A stretch of DNA of 64,000 nt from Pseudolabrys taiwanensis (GCF_003367395.1 NZ_CP031417.1:2170001-2234000); one strand, 5' to 3'. Counted from the first letter of the stretch, positions 53,548-63,400 are shown. The notes: generated from the sequence alone by a model not told the origin. A program made the numbers and translations.

Positions 53548-56500
53548 TTATTCCGCCGCCGCGGCAAGCTGAATCGGCGGCGATGCCGTCTGCTGCTCCG
53601 CCGTGCCCTCGCCCCGCTCGTCCAGGCGGTTCCTATACCACAGCGCATAGAGACCGGGCAGGAACAGCAGCGTCAGGAAGGTCGCCACGAACAACCCGCC
53701 CATGATCGTGATCGCCATCGGCCCCCAGAACGCGGATCGCGACAGGGGAATCATCGCCAGGATAGCGGCCAGGGCGGTGAGCACCACCGGCCGCGCGCGG
53801 CGGACGGTCGCGTCGACGATCGCCTCACGGCGGGTGTGCCCCGCGGCGACATCGGTTTCGATCTGATCGACCAGGATGACGGTGTTGCGCATGATCATCC
53901 CCGCGAGCGCGATGAGGCCGAGCAACGCGACGAAGCCGAAGGGCTGCGCGGCCACGTTTAGGCCGAGCGAGGCGCCGACGATGCCCAGCGGAGCGGTCAT
54001 AAACACCAGGATCAGACGCGAGATATTCTGGAGCTGGAACATCAGCAGCGTGAGCATCACCACCACCATCAGCGGGAAGAGCACAAAGATCGAGGCATTG
54101 CCTTTCTCCGATTCCTCGATCGCGCCGCCGATCTCGATCCTGTAGCTCGGATCGAGGCTGTCTCGCAGCGACTGCAGCTTCGGCCAGATGGCATTGGTCA
54201 CGTCGGGAGGCTGCACGCCTTCCGCGACGTCGCTACGGACTGTCACCGCCATGTCGCGGTTGATACGCCAGAGGATCGGCTCCTCGTGCGCATATTCGAC
54301 GGTGGCGAGTTGCGACAACGGCACGGCAACGCCGTTGCGCGAATAGACGGCAAGATCGTCGATGCGGGAGAGATCGAGTCGCTCCGACGGCACAGCGCGG
54401 GCAACGACCTCGACCTTCTCGATCCCGTCGCGCACTGTGGTGATCGGCGTGCCGGAAATGAGCATGCTCAGCGACTGCGAGATGTCCTGCGGCGTCATGC
54501 CGAGCGCGCGCACGCGATCCTGATCGACGACGAGCTTCAGATAGGGAGACTGCTCATTCCAATCGAGATGCGGGTCCACCACCTGCGGATTGGCGCGCAT
54601 GATGTCGCGCACCCGATAGGCGATGTCCCTCACCTTTTTCGTATCCGGGCCGATGACGCGGAACTGCACCGGAAAGCCGACCGGCGGGCCGAAGTTGAAA
54701 CGGTCGACGCGCACCCGCGCTTCCGACAGTTCGCCTTCGGCCACCGCCTTCTCGAGGCGCGCCTTGATACGCTCGCGCGCTTCGACGTCCTTCGCCACGA
54801 TGACGATCTCGGCAAAGGACTCGTTCGGCAATTGCGGATTGAGACCGAGCCAGAACCGCGGCGAGCCACGCCCGACATACGCGGTGTAGGTCGCGATGTC
54901 CTTGTCGCCCTTCAGCAGCGACTCGGCCCTCTTTACCGATTGCAACGTGGTATCGAACGCCGTACCGGCCGGGAGCCGCAACTGGAAGAACAGCTCCGGC
55001 CGCTCCGATAGCGGGAAGAACTGCTGCTGCACGTTGCCGAACGCCACGATCGACGCAATGAAGATGGCGACCGTCGTGAACACCACCGTCAACCGCCGCT
55101 GCACGCACCACTCGATGATGCGGCGCAGGCCCCGATACATCCGCGTATCGTAGATGTTGTGCGTATCGTGCCCCACAGCCGCGCCATGACGCGCGAAGTC
55201 GGGCAGCAGCTTCACACCGATATAGGGCGTGAACATCACCGCGACGACCCAAGAAGCGACGAGCGCGATCGCCACCACCCAGAAGATGCCGCCGGCATAT
55301 TCGCCGACCGAAGAGTTGGCAAAGCCGATCGGAAGGAAGCCCGCCGCCGTCACGAGCGTTCCGGTCAGCATGGGAAACGCAGTCGATTCCCAGGCGAAGG
55401 ACGCGGCGCGCGTGCGATCCCAACCCTGCTCCATCTTCACGACCATCATCTCGACGGCGATGATGGCGTCGTCGACGAGCAGACCGAGCGCGATGATGAG
55501 CGCGCCCAAGGTGATGCGATGCAGGTCGACGCTCATCGCGTTCATGACGACGAAGACGATCGCGAGAACGAGCGGCACCGACAGCGCGACCACGATCCCG
55601 GTGCGGAAACCGAGCGCCAGGAAGCTCACGAACAGAACGATGGCCAGCGCCTCGATGAATGAGCGCACGAACTCGCCGACCGCGTGATCGACGACCACCG
55701 GCTGATCGGCGATCTGCTTGAGCTCGAAGCCGACCGGCACGCTCGCCATGAAGTCCTTGGTGGCCGTCTCCACGTTGTGGCCGAGATCGAGAATATTGGC
55801 GCCCTTGGCCATCACCACGCCGATGCCGATCGCCGGCTTGCCTTCCTGACGCACGAGATAATCGGTCGGATCGACGAAGCCGCGCGTAACGGTGGCGATA
55901 TCGCCGAGGCGGAAGACGCGGCCGTTGGCCTCCACCGGCGTTTCCGCGACGGCCTTGGCGCCGTCGAGCGCGCCGGTCACGCGCAGCGGCACGCGCTGCG
56001 ACGCCGTTTCCACCACGCCTGCCGGCACGACGGCGTTCTGTTTAGCCAGCGACTGAAACAGTTGGTCCGGTGTGATACCGAGGGTCGCGAGCTTGGCGTT
56101 CGAAAATTCGACGTAGATTTTTTCGTCTTGCGTGCCGTAGAGGTTGACCTTGGTGACGTCCTTTACCTTGAGCAGCCGCTGGCGCAACGCCTCCGCGACC
56201 TTCTTCATCTGGGCATAGTCGGCGCCGTCGGCGGTGAGCATGTAGAGGATCGAATCGACGTCGCCGTATTCGTCGTTGATCGACGGGCCGATCAATCCAG
56301 ACGGCAGATCGCCCCTGATATCGTCGAGCTTCTTGCGCAGCTGATAGAAGAGCTGCGGCACGTCGCGCGCGGGCGTGTTGTCCTTGAATGCCACCGTCAT
56401 CGCGGTGAAGGCGGGCTTGGTATAGGTCGTCACCTTGTCGAAGTAGGGCAACTCCTGAAGCTTCTTTTCGATCGGATCGGCGACCTGCGCCTGCATCTCG

Positions 56501-56679
56501 GTCGCCGTGGCGCCCGGCCACATTGCGGTGACGATCACCACCTTGATGGTGAAGGACGGATCTTCGGCGCGGCCGAGGCTGCGATACGAGAGAAAGCCCG
56601 CGAAGCCGAGCATCACGATGAGAAAAAGCATCAGCGAGGGGTGCGCCACCGCCCAAGCCGATAGGTTAGACCGCCGCAT
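53548..56679 (-). CDS. RND efflux transporter inner-membrane subunit (HAE1/AcrB type)
   Basis: 1043 residues, 12 helices with two large periplasmic loops. N-terminus MRRSNLSAWAVAHPSLMLFLIVMLGFAG is the usual TM1. TM4 has LGLLVDDAIIAVEMM with the proton-relay Asp pair, and the second half has the matching FVALLGLIALAGMIMRNTVILVDQIE TM10-like segment. The N-terminal periplasmic part (ATATEMQAQVADPIEKKLQELPYF) fits HAE1. No outer-membrane factor gene is present. Exports hydrophobic or aromatic compounds. Confidence 0.92.
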   Translation of the reverse strand: MRRSNLSAWAVAHPSLMLFLIVMLGFAGFLSYRSLGRAEDPSFTIKVVIVTAMWPGATATEMQAQVADPIEKKLQELPYFDKVTTYTKPAFTAMTVAFKDNTPARDVPQLFYQLRKKLDDIRGDLPSGLIGPSINDEYGDVDSILYMLTADGADYAQMKKVAEALRQRLLKVKDVTKVNLYGTQDEKIYVEFSNAKLATLGITPDQLFQSLAKQNAVVPAGVVETASQRVPLRVTGALDGAKAVAETPVEANGRVFRLGDIATVTRGFVDPTDYLVRQEGKPAIGIGVVMAKGANILDLGHNVETATKDFMASVPVGFELKQIADQPVVVDHAVGEFVRSFIEALAIVLFVSFLALGFRTGIVVALSVPLVLAIVFVVMNAMSVDLHRITLGALIIALGLLVDDAIIAVEMMVVKMEQGWDRTRAASFAWESTAFPMLTGTLVTAAGFLPIGFANSSVGEYAGGIFWVVAIALVASWVVAVMFTPYIGVKLLPDFARHGAAVGHDTHNIYDTRMYRGLRRIIEWCVQRRLTVVFTTVAIFIASIVAFGNVQQQFFPLSERPELFFQLRLPAGTAFDTTLQSVKRAESLLKGDKDIATYTAYVGRGSPRFWLGLNPQLPNESFAEIVIVAKDVEARERIKARLEKAVAEGELSEARVRVDRFNFGPPVGFPVQFRVIGPDTKKVRDIAYRVRDIMRANPQVVDPHLDWNEQSPYLKLVVDQDRVRALGMTPQDISQSLSMLISGTPITTVRDGIEKVEVVARAVPSERLDLSRIDDLAVYSRNGVAVPLSQLATVEYAHEEPILWRINRDMAVTVRSDVAEGVQPPDVTNAIWPKLQSLRDSLDPSYRIEIGGAIEESEKGNASIFVLFPLMVVVMLTLLMFQLQNISRLILVFMTAPLGIVGASLGLNVAAQPFGFVALLGLIALAGMIMRNTVILVDQIETDVAAGHTRREAIVDATVRRARPVVLTALAAILAMIPLSRSAFWGPMAITIMGGLFVATFLTLLFLPGLYALWYRNRLDERGEGTAEQQTASPPIQLAAAAE

Positions 56680-56748
56680 CGTAACGTCCTTGTTCGAAAT
56701 ATCTCGCTGTCGTCCCCCCCCTCACGCCAAGGCGCGATGCGCTAGTGG

Positions 56749-56801
56749 GTGGGGTGGGCGCGATACCGCGTCGGAGAACACCGCATCGGCGCCCACCCCA
56801 C
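56749..56801. repeat. Large inverted repeat between adaptor and RND pump genes
   Basis: GTGGGGTGGGCGC (56749-56761) is perfectly complementary to GCGCCCACCCCAC (56789-56801); inward, GAT/ATC extends the stem past a one-base bulge. The hairpin occupies a 217-base gap that otherwise holds no gene and looks out of place in an operon. Possibly a dispersed element. Confidence 0.65.
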
Positions 56802-56896
56802 TCCCCGCCGACGAAGCGAACGAACTCGCTTCCAGCGGGCTTGGCACGCGATCCTGTGGGGGCTCTTGGGACCGCGGCGCCGACTATCGTCGCTAC

Positions 56897-58003
56897 TCAG
56901 AACGACAACGACGATACGACTTTCACCTTCTGCGCCGGATCGAGCTTCTGAACACCGAGGGCAACGACCTTGGCGCCCTCGTCGACGCCGGAACTGATCA
57001 GCACGTCCTTGCTCTCATAAGCCTTGACCTTGACGCGCTTGAGCGTCAGCGCGCCGGTGTCGGCGTCGGCGACGTACAGCGAAGGTCCGTCACCCTGATT
57101 GAACAGCGCTGCGAGCGGTAGCCGCGCCGCGCGCTCGCTTTGCGCATCGGAGAGGACCAGCGTCGCGGTCATACCGAGGCGCACGTCGTCGCCGGCGCCC
57201 GGCATGGAGAATTTCGCAAGGTATGTACGCGTCGTCGGATCGGCGGCGGGCGCGAGTTCGCGCAGCCTCGCGACATATTGCTTGCCGGGCGCCGACCACA
57301 CCGACACGCGCGCCTCGTCCGACTTGGCGCGCGACAGCAGTGTTTCCGGAATGGCAACGACGACTTCCTTCTCGGCCAGCCGCGCGACGCGGATCGCGGC
57401 CTGTCCCGATGCGACCACCTGCCCCGGTTCGACGAGTGTCGCCGTAACGACACCAGGCGCATCGGCCACGAGCGTCGCGTATGAAAGAGAATTGCGTGTC
57501 AGTTCGACCGAGCGTTGCGCGCGATTGAGCCGCGCGCGGGCTTCATCGGCGGTAGCGCGCGCCTGATCCATCTGGGCATCGGTGGACCAACCTTTCGCGC
57601 GTAAGTCCTTGCTGCGTGTCTCGGCCGCTTCGGCCTGTGCGAGCACGCCAGTGGCCGCGCGCAACTCCGCATCGGCCTGCTCGGCTTGCAGCTTCAGATC
57701 GGCTTCGTCGAGAACGGCAAGAGGCTGACCGGTTTGGACCAGCGCCCCGACCTCAACGAGGCGGCGAGCAACTTTCCCAGCGACGCGAAAGCCCAGATCG
57801 CTCTCGATGCGGGGTCTGACGGTGCCGACGAAGCTGCGGTCAGGAGCCTGAGGCTCATAGTGAACGGTGGCGACAAGAACGGGCCGCGGCGGCTCGGATT
57901 TCTCGGCCACACTGTCGTTGCACCCGGCAAGCGCCAAGCCGAGAAATGCCGGCGAAACCGCTAACAGCTTGGTCAGGTTAGCTAAAATGGCGGAGCGCGT
58001 CAT
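56897..58003 (-). CDS. RND efflux periplasmic adaptor (membrane fusion protein), lipoprotein
   Basis: 368 residues from the ATG at 58003. Signal with lipobox LALAGC, so lipid-anchored. Barrel-sandwich and alpha-hairpin: FVGTVRPRIESDLGFRVAGKVARRLVEVGALVQTGQPLAVLDEADL, then a coiled-coil stretch rich in A/E/R (ELRAATGVLAQAEAAETRSKDL) and DAPGVVTATLVEPGQVV. Links the RND pump to an outer-membrane channel encoded elsewhere. Confidence 0.9.
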   Translation of the reverse strand: MTRSAILANLTKLLAVSPAFLGLALAGCNDSVAEKSEPPRPVLVATVHYEPQAPDRSFVGTVRPRIESDLGFRVAGKVARRLVEVGALVQTGQPLAVLDEADLKLQAEQADAELRAATGVLAQAEAAETRSKDLRAKGWSTDAQMDQARATADEARARLNRAQRSVELTRNSLSYATLVADAPGVVTATLVEPGQVVASGQAAIRVARLAEKEVVVAIPETLLSRAKSDEARVSVWSAPGKQYVARLRELAPAADPTTRTYLAKFSMPGAGDDVRLGMTATLVLSDAQSERAARLPLAALFNQGDGPSLYVADADTGALTLKRVKVKAYESKDVLISSGVDEGAKVVALGVQKLDPAQKVKVVSSLSF

Positions 58004-58687
58004 CGAGAGCACCTCGTCGGAGGCATTCAAACTCCCATGAGCGCTGACGATTGTCAATATTCGTCACTAATTATCTATCAGAGGTCGGCCGGTCTTGGCT
58101 GCCCGGCCCCGGCGGCGAAGGCAGTTCATGGCGGACCTCGCACCGAAAGCCCGTCGCCCCGTCGAACCCGCGGCATGGAGAGGGCGGCGCCACTGGCGCA
58201 CGCTCGACGCCGGTCACTGTCCCCATCCATGAGCGCATCGATCAGGCACGTATGGTGTTGCTGCGCTGCAGAACATCGAGCGACGTGTGCGAAGGTTACG
58301 GATTGCGCGATGGCTCGGACATCACGAGACAAGTTGTCGCGTTCTCACCCGAACGTCTTGACGATCGTCATCATCCCTCGCGGTGCTCGTATCGATACAA
58401 CACGCGTGATGGAACGCCGCACATCGTCGTCTTCACCTCGCAGGCAGCGGCTTCCCTCGCGCATTAGCGACTTAACCTACCAATCGGCGATGAATGGCGG
58501 CCCGCAACGATCACGCGACGGACGATTCCGCAGTGCGCGCGCTACTGCCCAGCCGGGTGGCACTTGCGGCCGTAAAAACCCGCAGAACATCGTCATAAAT
58601 TCGCTTGCACACAAACAATTGCCGGACTTACTATCGGCCGCAAATGTGCTGACGAGCCCGTCAAACAATCCGGTCTGAGGTGTGCGG
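58004..58687. promoter_or_regulatory. Divergent intergenic region between efflux operon and second hydroxylase operon
   Basis: 684 bases. Both strands contain open frames of up to about 213 codons, but their translations are rich in Arg, Ser and Thr with no recognisable domain, and their start codons lack ribosome sites, so I do not call a gene. The part near 58045-58080 is AT-rich and holds a TetR-type palindrome. The stretch 58100-58600 shows nothing recognisable and might be decayed coding DNA. Confidence 0.4.
58045..58066. promoter_or_regulatory. TetR operator candidate TGACGA-N10-TCGTCA
   Basis: Six-base perfect arms, 22 bases overall, with an inner ATTGTCAAT. It sits about 40 bases ahead of the adaptor start codon, so the TetR encoded at the end of the efflux operon is the probable binder. 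Confidence 0.5.
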
Positions 58688-59569
58688 TTGAAGCTGCCGG
58701 ACGTCGATTACATTCGGCCAAAGACGCTCAAAGAGGCGCTCGATCTTCTGTCCGCGCATGGCGACGACGCGAAGCTGATCGCCGGCGGCCAAAGCCTCAT
58801 GCCAATGCTGGCCTTTCGGCTGCTTGCGCCGAAGATTCTGATCGACCTCGCCGGCTTGTCCGAACTGCGCGGCATCGAGATCACGGAGTCAGGTGTGCGC
58901 CTCGGCGCGCGGACGACATGGCACGATATCGAGCGTCATCCGTCACTCAAGTCCGCGCATCCGCTGCTCGCCGCGGCGATCGGCCACGTCGCTCACTACC
59001 AGATCCGCAATCGCGGCACGGCAGGCGGCAGCCTCGCCCATTGCGATCCGGTCGCCGAGTTTCCGACCCTGGTCGTGACTTGCGGCGCGGAGGTCGTTGT
59101 GGCCGGGCAAGACGGGGAGCGGGTGATTCCGGCGGCCGACTTCGTACTGGGGCCGATGACGACCGCGCTGGCGGCCGACGAAATCATCGTCCAGATCCGG
59201 TTTCCCGCATGGCCGCAGGCGCGGCGCTGGGGCTTCGAGGAATTCGCACGTCGGCGCGGCGATTTCGCCATGGCCGCCGCGGCGGTCTTCTACGATCTGG
59301 ATGGCGATCAGCGCGCGCTCGATCCGCATGTCGGGATCATCGGCGATGCCGACGGCGCACGCCGCCTGACCGACGTTGAGGATCTGCTGGCAGGTCAGCG
59401 GATCACGCGGTCGCTTCTGACCGAGGCACGTGCGCTGGCGGAGCGATCGACGACGCCTTCGGAAGACATTCATGCGCCCGCGCCATATCGCCGCGCCCTG
59501 ATCGGCACGATGGTCGAGCGCGCGCTTGCCGCGTCGGCCGGCATTTCCTTGTCAAAGGCCGTCGCATGA
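58688..59569 (+). CDS. Molybdenum hydroxylase FAD subunit (CoxM-like), set 2
   Basis: About 293 residues. TTG at 58688 is chosen since GAGG lies seven bases before it; a GTG at 58682 is the alternative. Flavin loops IAGGQSLMPMLAFRL and RNRGTAGGSLAHCDPVAEFPT are intact. Only distantly similar to the CoxM of set 1 beyond those loops. ATGA overlap with CoxS. Confidence 0.9.
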   Translation: MKLPDVDYIRPKTLKEALDLLSAHGDDAKLIAGGQSLMPMLAFRLLAPKILIDLAGLSELRGIEITESGVRLGARTTWHDIERHPSLKSAHPLLAAAIGHVAHYQIRNRGTAGGSLAHCDPVAEFPTLVVTCGAEVVVAGQDGERVIPAADFVLGPMTTALAADEIIVQIRFPAWPQARRWGFEEFARRRGDFAMAAAAVFYDLDGDQRALDPHVGIIGDADGARRLTDVEDLLAGQRITRSLLTEARALAERSTTPSEDIHAPAPYRRALIGTMVERALAASAGISLSKAVA

Positions 59570-60069
59570 GCCGCAAGATCGATATCCATTTGACGGTCAA
59601 TGGCCGTCAGCATGCGCACGCCGCCGACACGCGCACGACCTTCGCCGATTTTCTGCGCGACGACCTGCGCCTGACGGGCACGCATGTCGGATGCGAGCAC
59701 GGCATCTGTGGCGCCTGCACGGTCATCGTCGATGGCGAAGCGGTGCGCTCGTGCCTGATGCTTGCCCCGCAAGCGGACGGCGCCACGGTCGTGACCATCG
59801 AAGGCTTGAGCGAGCCGGACGGCACCCTCGGGCCATTGCAGCGCGCCTTCCGCAAGCATCATGCGTTGCAATGCGGCTTCTGCACGCCCGGCATCCTGAC
59901 GACGGCACACGCCTTGTTGACTCAGGAGCCGGACGCCGACGAGACCCGCATTCGCGAAGTGCTTTCAGGCAACATCTGCCGCTGCACCGGATACGTCACG
60001 ATCATTCAGGCGATCCTGGAAGCGCGCGAGAGTTATCGCGCCCGGTCAACGACGAGCGCCCAGCCATGA
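59566..60069 (+). CDS. Molybdenum hydroxylase iron-sulfur subunit (CoxS-like), set 2
   Basis: 167 residues with all cluster cysteines: GCEHGICGACTVIVDG, SCLML, CGFCTPGI and CRCTGY. ATG at 59566 overlaps the CoxM stop and the stop overlaps the CoxL start, so the three subunits are translationally coupled. Confidence 0.92.
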   Translation: MSRKIDIHLTVNGRQHAHAADTRTTFADFLRDDLRLTGTHVGCEHGICGACTVIVDGEAVRSCLMLAPQADGATVVTIEGLSEPDGTLGPLQRAFRKHHALQCGFCTPGILTTAHALLTQEPDADETRIREVLSGNICRCTGYVTIIQAILEARESYRARSTTSAQP

Positions 60070-62375
60070 AGGCGGTCAGTGGCCACAAGCTGGTGGGCGC
60101 CTCGCTCGAGCGAGTCGAGGATCAGCGCTTCCTCACCGGCCAGGGGCAATACGTTGCCGATCTGAATATTCCCGGCGCGCTGCATGCCGCCATTTTGCGC
60201 AGTCCCGTCGCCCATGGCCGCATTGTCAACCTCGGACTCGATGCCGCGCGCGCGCTGCCCGGCGTTCACGCCATCGTCACCGCCGCGGACATACCGCGGC
60301 CTATCCCGACGATTCCGCTCCGCCTCGTGCCGCTGCCGGAGTTCGATCCCTATCTGCAGCCGATCATCGCCGCCGAAAAGGTACGCTATGTCGGCGAGCC
60401 GTTGGCCGTCATCGTCGCGGACAGCCGGTCGATCGCGGAGGACGCGCTCGATTTGATCGAGATCGACATCGAAAGCCTGCCGCCGGTCGGCGATCAGGAG
60501 GTCGACGAAGGCGACTCTTTTCTGTTCGAGGAAACAGGCACCAATGTCGCGCTGCGTTTCCACGCGCGATCGGGCGATCCGGACAAAGCTTTCGCTCAAG
60601 CGGCTTATACTCGCAAGGAAACCTTCCGCAGCCACCGCCACACCGCGGCGCCGATGGAGACGCGCGGCCTCTTGGCGCAATGGGACGAGAGCGGCCAGAA
60701 GCTGAAGCTCTACGGCGCGGCGAAAGTGCCTTACTTCAATCGGCGCGCCCTCTCCCGCATGATGAGCTTGCCGGAGGAGAACCTTGATCTGATCGAGGTC
60801 GACGTCGGTGGCGGCTTCGGCGTACGGGGCGAGTTCTATCCCGAGGATTACCTCATCCCCTTCGCGGCGCGCCTCGTCGGCCGGCCGGTCAAATGGATCG
60901 AGGATCGCCGCGAACACCTCATGTCGACAAACCATTCGCGCGATGTCGGCGCCACGGTCGAGATCGCCTGTGCGCTCGACGGCACCATCACCGGTCTGCG
61001 CGGCAACGTGTTCGGCGACATGGGCGCGTACATCCGCACCAATGGCGGCGTGGTGCCGACGGCGGCCGGCATGTTTCTGCAAGGCCCCTACCGCATCGCC
61101 AATGTCGACATCACCGTTCTCGCGCTGATGACCAACAAGACGCCGGTCGGCACCTATCGTGGACCGGGGCGCTTCGAAGCCAACTTCTTTCGCGAGCGGC
61201 TGTTCGACATGGTGGCGGCCGATCTGAAGATCGATCCTGCCGAGTTCCGGCGCATCAATCTTATCCGGGAAGATGAGCTCCCTTATTCGATCGGCAAGCG
61301 TGCGCCGCATCTGCCGGAAGCCGCCTACGACACCGGCGACTATCACGCCGCCTTCGAGCGCTGCCTGACCGAGATCGATTGGCAAGGGAAAGCCGCGGTC
61401 CAGGGTAAGCTGATCGACGGCCGTTATCATGGTGTCGGTATTGGAAGCTTTGTCGAGAGCGGCGGCGCGGGGCCGAAGGAGACGTCACGTTTCGTCCTGG
61501 AGAAAGACGGATCGATCAGCGTCGCAACCGGCTCGTCCCTGCTCGGCCAAGGGCTCGAGACGACCTTGGCGCAGATCGCGGGCGACACGTTGGGCCTTCC
61601 GCTCACCGCTTTCCGTATCGACCACCGCTCGACCGCACGGCTCGCCGACGGCCTCGGCAGCTATCACGGCCGTTCGATCATCGTCGGCGGCTCCGCGGTC
61701 GTCGACGGCGCCGAAAAGTTTCGCGCCGCGTTGATCGAAGCCGCGGCCAACCTGCTGGGCCGGCCGAATTCCGGGCTCCGCTTTGAAAACGGTGCCGTCA
61801 CATCCGAGGGTGGCGCATCGATCAGCCTCGCCGAGATCGCCGCGAGCCGCGGCGCGGACGAGGGTCCGCTCGCGGTCGATGGCATCTTCCTCGTCAACAA
61901 GCCGACCTACAGCTACGGCACGCACGCCGCATACGTTGCGGTCGATCCCGACACCGGCCACGTCGAGGTCTTGGATTATGTCGCGGTTGAGGATGTCGGC
62001 CGCGCCATCAATCCGATGATCGTCAGCGGCCAGGCCATCGGCGCGCTGGTGCAAGGGCTCGGCGGCGTATTCCTCGATCATCTGATCTACGACGATCAGT
62101 GTCAGCTTCTCACGGCCTCCTTTGCCGATTACCTGATGCCGACGGCAACGGACTTCCCCTCCCTGCGCAGCGTCGCCTTGGAACTGCGCCTGTCACCCAC
62201 CAATCCATTGGGCGCGAAGAGCGCCGGCGAAGGCGGCATGGTGCCGGTTGCGGCGACCATCGGCAACGCCGTCGCGGCCGCACTGCGGTCGCTGGGCGCG
62301 CAGCCGCGCGTATTGCCATTGTCGCCGCCGACGATATGGAGTCTCATTCACGAAGAGAAAGAGCGTACGCAATAA
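60066..62375 (+). CDS. Molybdenum hydroxylase large subunit (CoxL/xanthine dehydrogenase family), set 2
   Basis: 769 residues from the ATG at 60066. Molybdopterin contacts DVGGGFGVRGEFYPED and PVGTYRGPGRFEANF (form II-like AYRGxGR loop), and the catalytic Glu in GAKSAGEGGMVP. The CO-dehydrogenase AYXCSFR loop is absent. Substrate is not predictable, but the following receptor and ACMSD-like genes suggest a (hetero)aromatic acid. Confidence 0.9.
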   Translation: MKAVSGHKLVGASLERVEDQRFLTGQGQYVADLNIPGALHAAILRSPVAHGRIVNLGLDAARALPGVHAIVTAADIPRPIPTIPLRLVPLPEFDPYLQPIIAAEKVRYVGEPLAVIVADSRSIAEDALDLIEIDIESLPPVGDQEVDEGDSFLFEETGTNVALRFHARSGDPDKAFAQAAYTRKETFRSHRHTAAPMETRGLLAQWDESGQKLKLYGAAKVPYFNRRALSRMMSLPEENLDLIEVDVGGGFGVRGEFYPEDYLIPFAARLVGRPVKWIEDRREHLMSTNHSRDVGATVEIACALDGTITGLRGNVFGDMGAYIRTNGGVVPTAAGMFLQGPYRIANVDITVLALMTNKTPVGTYRGPGRFEANFFRERLFDMVAADLKIDPAEFRRINLIREDELPYSIGKRAPHLPEAAYDTGDYHAAFERCLTEIDWQGKAAVQGKLIDGRYHGVGIGSFVESGGAGPKETSRFVLEKDGSISVATGSSLLGQGLETTLAQIAGDTLGLPLTAFRIDHRSTARLADGLGSYHGRSIIVGGSAVVDGAEKFRAALIEAAANLLGRPNSGLRFENGAVTSEGGASISLAEIAASRGADEGPLAVDGIFLVNKPTYSYGTHAAYVAVDPDTGHVEVLDYVAVEDVGRAINPMIVSGQAIGALVQGLGGVFLDHLIYDDQCQLLTASFADYLMPTATDFPSLRSVALELRLSPTNPLGAKSAGEGGMVPVAATIGNAVAAALRSLGAQPRVLPLSPPTIWSLIHEEKERTQ

Positions 62376-62428
62376 GTACGCCGGCCGGGCCTTCCTGAAT
62401 AAATCGAAGCAAATAAGGGAACACCGCA

Positions 62429-63400
62429 ATGAACCGAAGGCAATTTCTGACGGCCGCCGCCGCACTCTCTTCAACCGCCCTTCTTCCGCCGTTCGCTTAC
62501 GCCCAGAAGTATCCGACAAAGCCGATCCGGCTGATCGTGCCGTTCGGCGCCGGCTCCACCGCCGACGTCATCGCTCGGCTGATCGGCAATTCCGTCGGCG
62601 CCGACTTGGGCCAGACCTTTATTATCGAGAACAAGCCCGGCGCGGGCGGCACGCTCGGCGCGATGGAGGCGGCCAGAGCGCCCAATGACGGCTACACGCT
62701 GGTGCTCGGCACCGTGGCAAGCCATGCCGTCGGCCCGCTGACAATGCAAAACGTCAATTACGATCCGATCGCCGACTTCGCGCCGATCACCTTGGTCGCC
62801 GATGCACCGGCCATCATGGTCGTTCATCCATCCGTACCGGCGACCAATCTTGCCGAATTCATCGCCTACGTGAAGAAAGTCGGCAATCTCGACTATGCGT
62901 CGGCGGGCACGGGCACGACCACGCATCTGGCCGGCGAAGCCTTGAAGCTGAAGGCCGGCATCAATCTCACTCACGTGCCCTACAAAGCCGTCGGCCAGGC
63001 CATCACCGATGTCGTGTCGGGCCAGGTGAAGATGATGATCTACCAGGTGCCTTCGGTGAAGCCTTTCGTCGACGATGGCCGATTGAAAGCGATTGCCGTG
63101 ACGACAGCGAAGCGCATCGCACTCATGCCGAATGTGCCGACCATCGCCGAAACCTATCCTGGTTTCGACTTCTCGGCTTGGTTCGGCGTTCTGGCCCCGG
63201 CCGGCACACCGAAGCCGATTCTCGAACAACTACACGCATCGATCCTCAAGGCGATGGGCACGCCCGAGCTGAAGAAGTCGATGGAAGTGCAAGGCTTGGT
63301 GGCGTCCGGCATCGGCCCCGATCAGTTCGCTGCCACTATGAAAAGTGCTCTGCCGGTGTGGAAAGAGATCATCGCTGCCACCGGCACCAAGGCGCAGTAA
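62429..63400 (+). CDS. TctC/Bug-family transporter receptor (Tat-type signal)
   Basis: 323 residues. N-terminus MNRRQFLTAAAALSSTALL carries a twin-arginine-like RRQFL, unusual for Bug proteins, which mostly use Sec. The mature part has PTKPIRLIVPFGAGSTADVIAR and IENKPGAGGTLGAMEAARA. No TctAB genes are nearby. It is 53 bases after CoxL and likely in the same operon. Confidence 0.9.
   Translation: MNRRQFLTAAAALSSTALLPPFAYAQKYPTKPIRLIVPFGAGSTADVIARLIGNSVGADLGQTFIIENKPGAGGTLGAMEAARAPNDGYTLVLGTVASHAVGPLTMQNVNYDPIADFAPITLVADAPAIMVVHPSVPATNLAEFIAYVKKVGNLDYASAGTGTTTHLAGEALKLKAGINLTHVPYKAVGQAITDVVSGQVKMMIYQVPSVKPFVDDGRLKAIAVTTAKRIALMPNVPTIAETYPGFDFSAWFGVLAPAGTPKPILEQLHASILKAMGTPELKKSMEVQGLVASGIGPDQFAATMKSALPVWKEIIAATGTKAQ

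Noticed and set aside
58037..58678. 213-codon plus-strand frame in the efflux/hydroxylase gap
   Set aside because: Ser/Arg/Thr-rich translation, no Shine-Dalgarno and no domain; overlaps other equally weak frames.
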